A stretch of DNA of 11,665 nt, from the NCBI GenBank assembly GCA_025996655.1, contig BNTO01000009.1, positions 1 to 11,665 of the forward strand, in the 5' to 3' direction. Shown one piece after another: positions 1 through 5,281 of the stretch; within the stretch, counting starts at the first letter, position 1; each line of letters opens with the position of its first letter. The translations under genes and the position numbers were made by a program. The DNA comes from Alphaproteobacteria bacterium. GTDB taxonomy: Bacteria; Pseudomonadota; Alphaproteobacteria; BNTO01. The notes beneath the pieces are model-generated. The model ran no database searches. It was not told the DNA's origin and worked only from the letters and a program-made list of their open reading frames with translations.

Positions 1-500
1 GCCCCTTTTCGCATCGCGAGCAATTCCAAAATGGCATATTCTTTGCCTGTTAGATTCAAAACTCTTCCATGAACAGACGCAATGCGGGTTTGCAAATTGA
101 CTTCCAAATCGCCCACTTTAATAATGGACTCAGAAAGCCCGTGCGTTCGCCGGACAATGGCGTTAATGCGCGCGAGAAGTTCCTCTTTGCTGTAGGGTTT
201 TGTCAAATAATCATCCGCCCCAGCACAGAGCCCTTTCACTTTATTCGATGTGTCATCCATCCCCGAAAGAATGAGAATAGGTGTCCGAATTTGCGAAGCA
301 CGAAGGCGCCGCATGACTTCAAAGCCATCAATATCAGGAAGCATAAGGTCCAAAATAATGAGATCGTATTCGTACAATTTCCCAACTTCTAGGCCCTCTT
401 CGCCATTATTGGAAATATCACAAATAAAACCTTCGCTTTGCAGAAGTTTCTGCATACTCTGGCCTGTAATAAAATCATCTTCAACGAATAAAATACGCAT
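1..500 (-). CDS. ctrA: CtrA cell-cycle response regulator, 3' end cut by window edge
   Basis: This is an OmpR-type response regulator that binds DNA and controls cell-cycle genes in Alphaproteobacteria. The visible 166 residues begin MRILFVEDDF and hold the whole receiver domain: acidic pocket E7-D8-D9, phospho-acceptor D51 in ILDLMLPD, S79 and conserved K101 in LTKPYSKEEL. The start of the winged-helix domain follows, with LTGKEYAILELLAMRKG at about 150-166. The GKLYEYD, ADDYLTKP, AIVRR and LTGKEY segments match my memory of Caulobacter CtrA closely, more so than generic OmpR/PhoB proteins. The DNA-recognition helix lies outside the window. The ATG at 500-498 is preceded by GGAAGGA (520-514) with a rather long 13-base gap. 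A TATAAT lies on this strand at 653-648 but has no good -35 at the normal distance. The gene is divergent from the exported-protein pair starting at 810. Confidence 0.95.
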   Translation of the reverse strand, partial: MRILFVEDDFITGQSMQKLLQSEGFICDISNNGEEGLEVGKLYEYDLIILDLMLPDIDGFEVMRRLRASQIRTPILILSGMDDTSNKVKGLCAGADDYLTKPYSKEELLARINAIVRRTHGLSESIIKVGDLEVNLQTRIASVHGRVLNLTGKEYAILELLAMRKG

Positions 501-809
501 GGTACATCTCGAATCCTTCCCCCATACAGAAATATTAACAAAAAAAATATAGGAATTCTATTAAAAATTTTTTCAGTTTTTAGTCTAAATGTACAAGATT
601 ATGTGCTTTTGGAAAGGATTTATCCTTGTGACTCAAAAGAAAAATCAATTATAGGGCGAATATTTCAAGCTTTTTAAAAAACAAAGAGCGCCTAATTTTT
701 GAGTATGTTTCAAAAATTTTTCAATCTTCCTTAACGTTAACTCTTTCTTAATACTTTCTTAATATCTGCCTGAATACGATGAATCGGTTCGTTCTGAAAG
801 AAAAAAAAT
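501..809. promoter_or_regulatory. Divergent control region between ctrA and the exported-protein operon
   Basis: This 309-base AT-rich spacer contains no gene. It holds the tandem CtrA boxes (737-762), a candidate -10 for the rightward gene (TACGAT, 775-780), and a TATAAT on the minus strand (653-648) that might serve ctrA. A 14-base palindrome, AAGGAT-TT-ATCCTT, sits at 614-627 and could be an operator or a small hairpin. GANTC motifs occur at 511-515, 630-634 and 781-785; these would be CcrM methylation sites if the organism has CcrM. The motifs are seen directly; their roles are inferred from Caulobacter. Confidence 0.6.
737..762 (+). promoter_or_regulatory. Two overlapping CtrA binding boxes (TTAA-N7-TTAA)
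   Basis: TTAA occurs at 737-740, 748-751 and 759-762. Each step is exactly 11 bases, so two perfect TTAA-N7-TTAA CtrA boxes share the middle half-site. A further TTAA lies at 731-734. A candidate -10, TACGAT at 775-780, would place the -35 at about 752-757, inside the second box. That is the usual layout of CtrA-activated promoters, and it would give a leader of roughly 23 bases before the ATG at 810. The site could also act on ctrA, whose start is about 237 bases away. Confidence 0.7.
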
Positions 810-2006
810 ATGCCAAAAAAATTATCTTTCTGCTGCGCTAAAAAGCTCGTCTCTGCTTTACTTTTTCTCTTGCTCCTTTCCTCTCCGCTCCGCGCTTCCT
901 TGCCTCCATCCGTCATCAATGAGGATACGGTTAAAAAACTTACAGAAGTCTTGACTTTAGGACAAACAGTTCAAACAAAAATTGCAGCTATGAACACAGC
1001 ATGTCGTGATTGTTTTGCTATTGTCCAAGAGCAAGACCCCTTAAAACTGCAGCAAAAAGTTGACATTCTCTTGGGGTTGCCTTCTTCGTTTACGGCAGAT
1101 TACAAGACACTCAGCCTATCTCTTTCGAGAGTTTTTTGGAATCAGGCTAAGGTAGCGCTCTATCTTCCTATTCTGCCTCATCTTCTTTACCAAAAGAGCA
1201 TGTTACAAACCTTTTCTCAAGTGAAGGGTGGGATATTACAAAGTATCGGATTCAATATTAATTATGCATCTTGGAAAGAAGATTTCTTAAACATAGGAGA
1301 GCCCGTTCCTGATGCAACCTATAAAGATCGCGTAACGGCCCTCGAACAAGGTCTCAGTGCAGCAGAAGAGGTTTCTGTCATTCTTGAAGGAAAGGTTAAT
1401 GCCGTAGATCAAAAAACCGATTCGCAAGGGGCCTCGTTGCTCGGAAAAATAGATAAAAATAAAGATAATATTGAATCGCTGGAGGCAAGAACTTCTCAGA
1501 CAGAAGTTAAAAATGCCGAACTTGCGACCCTTTTATCTCAAGCAGCAAGTCAGGCTGTTGTAGAAACATTAAGAGGCCTTATAAATTCTAAAGCAAATCA
1601 GGTCGACCTAGACGCTCTCAGAAGTTCCTTTGCTGATAGGTCTTTCTTGATACCCTTAGTGGAATCCCTTGCCCAAAAAGTAGACAAAACCGCCTTGACG
1701 TCTTTAACAACATCCATCGCGCTGAAAGTAGATCAGACAGCCTTAACACCCTTAACGACAGCTATTGCCCTTAAAGCGGATCAGTCTGCACTAACAGCCT
1801 TAAGTGGTTCTATTGCCCAAAAAGCAAATCAATCGGACTTAACAACCTTAACGGGGTCGAACCAAGCTCAGATTAACAGTATGCAGTCTCAGGTTAGCAG
1901 TATGCAATCCCTGGTTAGCAGCATGCAATCGCAGATGACCAGTATGCAATCGCAGATTTCGAGTCTTCAGTCTCAAGTTGCAAGCTTAAGGACAAATCCC
2001 AGCTAG
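810..2006 (+). CDS. Exported coiled-coil protein with 16-residue and heptad repeats
   Basis: I do not recognise a named family. The 398-residue product starts with a signal peptide: lysine-rich n-region, hydrophobic LVSALLFLLLLSS, and probable cleavage after LRA (residue 29). There is no lipobox. The mature N-terminus is helical with a C65-x2-C68 pair. From about 185 onward the protein is rich in coiled-coil sequence. Residues 288-351 are four 16-residue repeats of the type AxKxDQTALTxLTTSI, and residues 357-394 are five heptads of the type SMQSQVS, with M/L and V/I at the core positions. Such stalks occur in adhesins, fibres and periplasmic spacers. No C-terminal membrane anchor is seen. The ribosome site is weak (GAAAG at 796-800). 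Tandem CtrA boxes lie directly upstream, and an outer-membrane protein gene follows after 28 bases, probably in the same operon. A surface or periplasmic structural role is inference. Confidence 0.85.
   Translation: MPKKLSFCCAKKLVSALLFLLLLSSPLRASLPPSVINEDTVKKLTEVLTLGQTVQTKIAAMNTACRDCFAIVQEQDPLKLQQKVDILLGLPSSFTADYKTLSLSLSRVFWNQAKVALYLPILPHLLYQKSMLQTFSQVKGGILQSIGFNINYASWKEDFLNIGEPVPDATYKDRVTALEQGLSAAEEVSVILEGKVNAVDQKTDSQGASLLGKIDKNKDNIESLEARTSQTEVKNAELATLLSQAASQAVVETLRGLINSKANQVDLDALRSSFADRSFLIPLVESLAQKVDKTALTSLTTSIALKVDQTALTPLTTAIALKADQSALTALSGSIAQKANQSDLTTLTGSNQAQINSMQSQVSSMQSLVSSMQSQMTSMQSQISSLQSQVASLRTNPS
1671..1862 (+). repeat. Four 48-bp coding repeats (16 residues each)
   Basis: Codons 288-351 encode four consecutive 16-residue units starting at 1671, 1719, 1767 and 1815. 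They share the pattern A-[LQ]-K-[VA]-[DN]-[QK]-[TS]-x-L-T-x-L-[TS]. The first three units are the closest to each other; the last is more diverged (ANQSDLTTL). The DNA has drifted at many third positions, so this is an older protein-level repeat and not a recent tandem duplication. Confidence 0.8.
1878..1991 (+). repeat. 21-bp coding repeats giving five coiled-coil heptads
   Basis: Codons 357-391 encode five heptads (SMQSQVS, SMQSLVS, SMQSQMT, SMQSQIS, SLQSQVA), then a partial SLR. Hydrophobic residues fall at a regular three-four spacing, as in a left-handed coiled coil. The AGTATGCA(A/G)TC core recurs almost unchanged at the DNA level, so this part can readily change copy number by slippage. 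Confidence 0.8.
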
Positions 2007-2034
2007 TTCACAAGAGAGTTGGACGGTATAAAAA

Positions 2035-2982
2035 ATGGAGGCTTTTACGGAAAAGAAAACGCAAATTTTGAAAAATTGTGGAAAGATTCTGTTCTTAGGC
2101 AGTTTTCTTTTTTCAAGAAACGTGCAAGCAGTTCCCCGTGCAACAGGCTGGCTTGTCGAAGTGCAGACGGGTTTGACGTATAGCACTTTAGGCGAATATT
2201 TTCGGGCCAGCGACCAGAAGAAAAACGATCAGGCAAAATTTATCGAAGAAAAAAAACGTGGATTTTTGGTTGGTGGCGCCGTTGGCGGCGGGCGAGAAAT
2301 GATGTGCCGCTTGTATATGGGCTTCAAGATCTATGGGTTCTATGATACGGCAAAAGTTGAAAAAAAAGAGGATAACAAAGACAAAAAAGCCTCTTTTCGA
2401 CTTCGCTTGAAACACGCCCCAGATTCTAAAGAACGAAAAGATTGTGTTTTAACAGGGCATTACAACGCAGAAATTTCGCCCGTCGTTTCTTTGGGCGGCG
2501 CTCTTATGCTTGGGTTTAAAGTTTTTCCCAATGTTTTGGCTTATGTTTCTTTTGGCGTAGAGGGAACCTTTACAAAGGTGGAGCAAATCCTTACTTTGCA
2601 GCAAGATGACAAAAATGTTTCACTTCTTCAAGCGAATGGAATGGAACCCGGCGAACCTTTTCAGCCTGACGAAAATGCGGCTTTATTTTATTTCCATGCC
2701 AAGCATGACCCCATAAAAGCTTACCTTTTAAGTCTTGTTCCGGGGATTGGGTTGAAATATTTTCTAACGCCGAACACGTATCTTGGCGTGGATGCAGGCG
2801 TTGCGATTGGCTTAAATAAAAAGGTAAACGAAAAATATTTTGACAAAACCGGTTATAGAGCCGCCGAAAAAGCCGCCGAAAAAGGAGATCCTTTGCGCTC
2901 CTTAAAAGAGTTAGAAAGCGCCTTTTATTTAAAGCGTAAAATAGGAATCCGGGGCCATTTAAGCGCGGGCATGAAATTTTAG
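2035..2982 (+). CDS. Outer-membrane beta-barrel protein, hypothetical
   Basis: The 315-residue product has an N-terminal signal peptide (KILFLGSFLF, probable cleavage after NVQA at about residue 33). The mature part alternates amphipathic strands with polar, lysine-rich loops. Strand-like segments include RLYMGFKIYGFYD, EISPVVSLGGALMLGFKVF, VLAYVSFGVEGTF, GIGLKYFLTPNTYLGVDAGVAIGL and the terminal GIRGHLSAGMKF. The final phenylalanine is the usual recognition signal for outer-membrane barrel assembly. The layout resembles small 8-10-strand surface proteins (OmpA/opacity-type), but I cannot name a family. The acidic residues E2 and E6 ahead of the hydrophobic core are a little unusual; no better start is visible. 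There is no clear Shine-Dalgarno sequence. The gene begins 28 bases after the coiled-coil gene and is probably co-transcribed with it, so the pair may act together at the surface. Confidence 0.8.
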   Translation: MEAFTEKKTQILKNCGKILFLGSFLFSRNVQAVPRATGWLVEVQTGLTYSTLGEYFRASDQKKNDQAKFIEEKKRGFLVGGAVGGGREMMCRLYMGFKIYGFYDTAKVEKKEDNKDKKASFRLRLKHAPDSKERKDCVLTGHYNAEISPVVSLGGALMLGFKVFPNVLAYVSFGVEGTFTKVEQILTLQQDDKNVSLLQANGMEPGEPFQPDENAALFYFHAKHDPIKAYLLSLVPGIGLKYFLTPNTYLGVDAGVAIGLNKKVNEKYFDKTGYRAAEKAAEKGDPLRSLKELESAFYLKRKIGIRGHLSAGMKF

Positions 2983-3033
2983 AGTTGGGACATTTTTTTC
3001 CAGCAACGATTGGTTTAAATATATGCAATCCCC

Positions 3034-3208
3034 ACATACAGCACAACAAAGAGGTTGTTCCCCACCCACCCTCACGGGGTAGCAGAAAAACATTAAATAA
3101 TTGTAAACAAAATATAAAAATTGTAAAACGATATTTTATTCATTATCCCTAAACGGATTTGTGATATTTTAAGTGGGTGGGGAGCAAACTCTTTGTTGTG
3201 CCGTATGT
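3034..3208. repeat. Palindromic element A, 36-bp imperfect inverted repeats
   Basis: The left arm 3034-3069 (starting ACATACAGCACAACAAAGAG) and right arm 3173-3208 (ending CTTTGTTGTGCCGTATGT) are inverted copies matching at 33 of 36 positions. They flank an AT-rich core of 103 bases with no convincing gene. The size and structure suit a MITE, a Rickettsia-type palindromic element, or a very long RNA hairpin. I see no clear target-site duplication. It lies about 50 bases after the outer-membrane protein gene, so it could also protect or terminate that transcript. Confidence 0.7.
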
Positions 3209-3291
3209 TTGGAAAAAATCCAATGTCTTTAGTGGATGGTGTATAATTTCGAAAAATATTTTCGACCGGATAAATCCTTTGCATGTTTTAA

Positions 3292-3382
3292 TAGACCTAT
3301 TGCGGAAGTCGGTTTTTAGCAAAATTACCCTCCGAAAAATAAGACGTTAACGACAGCGAAATCGACTTTCGCAATAGGTCTA
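3292..3382. repeat. Palindromic element B, 20-bp inverted repeats, MITE-like
   Basis: The arms 3292-3311 (TAGACCTATTGCGGAAGTCG) and 3363-3382 are inverted copies with one mismatch, around a 51-base core. The mismatch is a G·T, so a plus-strand RNA would pair along the full 20 bases. If the element is taken as the 89 bases 3293-3381, it is flanked on both sides by AAT (3290-3292 and 3382-3384), a possible 3-bp target duplication. A non-autonomous relative of an insertion sequence is the likeliest reading; no transposase is present. Confidence 0.65.
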
Positions 3383-3433
3383 ATGTTATTTCAAATACTT
3401 GTTCTTAATTTTCAAATATTAGTCTAAAAATAC

Positions 3434-3463
3434 TTGACATCCTCCGCTAATTGTTTTTATAAT
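3434..3463 (+). promoter_or_regulatory. Consensus sigma70 promoter for the HtrA-like protease
   Basis: TTGACA at 3434-3439 and TATAAT at 3458-3463 are both perfect consensus hexamers, separated by 18 bases. Transcription should start near 3470, giving a leader of about 28 bases before the ATG at 3498. The promoter lies just after palindromic element B. Confidence 0.8.
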
Positions 3464-3497
3464 TAAGTATGGGATCTTATAAAACAACCTTCTTAAC

Positions 3498-4958
3498 ATG
3501 AAATCTCCTTGTAACGTTGCGTCTTTTCTTCTTTGTACAGCACTTCCCTCTTGCTTTTTTGTAACTCCCGCGCAGGCCTTCAGTATTTTTTTAAACAAAA
3601 CAAAAGAAATCAATCAAAGGGATTTATTAAACATGATTCGTAAAGGCGCTGTGACCATCCATGTTTGTGGGCAAGTTCGCGTTGACCGTGGAGACTGGGG
3701 GAAAACTTGGCTCGGCTCGGGGTTCATCGTCGACTTAAAAAAAGGGCTTATTGTAACGAACGCCCATGTTGCTGGGGAAATGAAGGCCGTTTGCACTTAT
3801 GAAATTAAATATGGGAATGGAACAAAAACGGATGCGAAACTTGAATACATAGACCCTTGCTACGATATAGCGATTCTTTCTGTCGATCCTAAAGTCCTCC
3901 CTCAAGATAGCATTGCCCTTGAATTAAGTGAGAAGGACGTGAGTGTCAACACCGATGTTTTTGCTATGGGATCCACGTGGGGGAATGAATTTTCGACGTA
4001 TCCAGGAACGGTCTTTGATACCAACAGCATTCTTGGGATGCGTCCCTTTCCAGAGCAATCATTCCAATTTTCAGGGCTAACAACCGGGGGCGCGAGTGGC
4101 TCTCCTGTCTTCACGTCCGAAGGGAAGGTGGTGGGACTTTTGTATGGCGGGAAGTTTGTTTCGGGGGCGGCTTTGCCTATAAAATATGTTCAGCCTATTA
4201 TCAAATCTCTCCAAAATGGAGAACGCATCAAACGCTATTTTTGTGGTTTTACCATGGACTACATCGATATCCAAGATGCTGCAAAAACAGACCTTGTTCC
4301 GAAAGATTTTGCTGAAAATTACAGCAAAAAATTTAAAGAGGCCAATAACAAAGTTTTGTATGTTAGTAAGACATTAGCAGCTTTTAAGGAAGGAGAGACT
4401 GATGGTGTTGAAGCCGGAGATGTACTTGTGAAAGTTAATGACGTTGATATAGGAGATCAACTCCAAAAATTTGATGATCTGATGCAAAAGAGTGGTGGCG
4501 AAAAAGTCAAAGCCAAAGTTTATCGAAACGGAAGTTTAGTCGATGTTTTTATCTATCCCAAACTCCTTGAGGATTTTTACAACATGAAGATACTTTCTTT
4601 CTCTGGAGCAGCGTTGTTTGAAACCAATTCGGACATCCGCGTCGAAAAAGGAGAAAAAAAGACAGCTGTTTATATAGGAGGTACGGATTCCGATTCCTTA
4701 TTCAAAGACATAAGCGGTAAGATTAGTATGATCGATGGAAAAAAAATTTCGACCCTTGAGGACGTTGTTGCCCTTATTCCTGATTTGCTTAAGAAGGAAT
4801 TCATAAAAATTAGCTATATCGTGCCGGGATCGGACGGACAGGAAATGGCTAAGATTACGAGACATATACCAAAATTTTGTCAAGAAGGAGAAAAATGGGA
4901 ATATGAGAATGAAAAGAAAGACTGGAAAAAGGAGAAGATTGTAAATCCAGCGCAGTAA
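3498..4958 (+). CDS. Exported HtrA/Deg-like trypsin-fold serine protease with PDZ-like domains
   Basis: This 486-residue periplasmic or secreted protease probably degrades or refolds damaged envelope proteins. A signal peptide ends at PAQA (about residue 27). The trypsin-fold domain carries the full triad: H90 in IVTNAHVAG, D123 in YDIAIL and S200 in GGASGSPV. GSGFIV at 73-78 precedes the catalytic histidine as in Deg proteases. A PDZ-like module spans roughly 250-352 (VEAGDVLVKVNDVDI), and a weaker second one roughly 365-465 (ISMIDGKKISTLEDV). The order protease-PDZ-PDZ matches DegP/DegQ, but divergence is high, so I do not assign degP. A consensus promoter lies upstream, but no good Shine-Dalgarno sequence precedes the ATG. 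The signal peptide supports this start. No partner gene is adjacent. Confidence 0.88.
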   Translation: MKSPCNVASFLLCTALPSCFFVTPAQAFSIFLNKTKEINQRDLLNMIRKGAVTIHVCGQVRVDRGDWGKTWLGSGFIVDLKKGLIVTNAHVAGEMKAVCTYEIKYGNGTKTDAKLEYIDPCYDIAILSVDPKVLPQDSIALELSEKDVSVNTDVFAMGSTWGNEFSTYPGTVFDTNSILGMRPFPEQSFQFSGLTTGGASGSPVFTSEGKVVGLLYGGKFVSGAALPIKYVQPIIKSLQNGERIKRYFCGFTMDYIDIQDAAKTDLVPKDFAENYSKKFKEANNKVLYVSKTLAAFKEGETDGVEAGDVLVKVNDVDIGDQLQKFDDLMQKSGGEKVKAKVYRNGSLVDVFIYPKLLEDFYNMKILSFSGAALFETNSDIRVEKGEKKTAVYIGGTDSDSLFKDISGKISMIDGKKISTLEDVVALIPDLLKKEFIKISYIVPGSDGQEMAKITRHIPKFCQEGEKWEYENEKKDWKKEKIVNPAQ

Positions 4959-4979
4959 GGAACAGCCCGAGAAAATTAA

Positions 4980-4997
4980 AGAGCGAACGTTTGCTCT
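4980..4997 (+). terminator. Small hairpin after the protease gene, possible terminator
   Basis: AGAGC (4980-4984) pairs with GCTCT (4993-4997), and the stem extends inward by a G·U and an A-U pair to a four-base loop. It lies 21 bases after the stop codon. A run of six T appears only at 5012-5017, too far for a standard intrinsic terminator, so the role is uncertain. Confidence 0.3.
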
Positions 4998-5018
4998 GAG
5001 GACTCTTAAAGTTTTTTA

Positions 5019-5137
5019 GACGGTCCCTAAAATGCATTCTGAAATTTTGGAAAAAGTGAGCCGCTCAAAAAGCGTGAGAATTTTGGCGGTTGCAGCTCTG
5101 GATGTTGGGCACTTTCAGAATTTTTTTGGGGACCGTC
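5019..5137. repeat. Palindromic element C, about 26-bp imperfect inverted repeats
   Basis: The left arm 5019-5044 begins GACGGTCCCTAAAA and the right arm 5113-5137 ends GGGGACCGTC. They are inverted copies with one substitution in the outer 14 bases, an unmatched A-rich stretch and then a shared ATTCTGAAA. The outer substitution forms a G·U in plus-strand RNA. The core holds a further small hairpin, CGCT/AGCG at 5062-5074. The gap 4959-5281 contains no gene. A MITE-like or structured-RNA element is likely. Confidence 0.6.
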
Positions 5138-5281
5138 ACAAAAATACGCTACAATCCAGGTATCTTGAGTAAGGAACTTTTGCTCCTCATGAAGACGATC
5201 TCTTAAAACGTCTCATTTATTGGGCGGAAAAAAAATGAAAGGAAATTCCCCCGTTTATTCGTATTAAGAGAAAAAAGCATC

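Noticed and set aside
69..392. Open plus-strand frame of 107 codons at the left edge
   Set aside because: It lies wholly antisense to ctrA, whose residues match a known family throughout; the plus-strand product has no recognisable motif.
1878..1991. Regular 21-bp repeats considered as a CRISPR array
   Set aside because: There are no spacers; the repeats are contiguous, in frame and encode coiled-coil heptads.
2591..3049. Minus-strand frame of 152 codons over the end of the outer-membrane protein gene
   Set aside because: Antisense to a signal-peptide-bearing barrel protein. Its composition is low in domain-like sequence and it has no convincing start region.
3093..3284. Minus-strand frame of 63 codons across palindromic element A
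   Set aside because: It runs through one arm of the inverted repeat and has no transposase-like motif or ribosome site.
5193..5213. AGACG/CGTCT hairpin before the ABC-F gene as an attenuator
   Set aside because: A five-base stem with an 11-base loop is too weak, and no leader peptide or T-run accompanies it.
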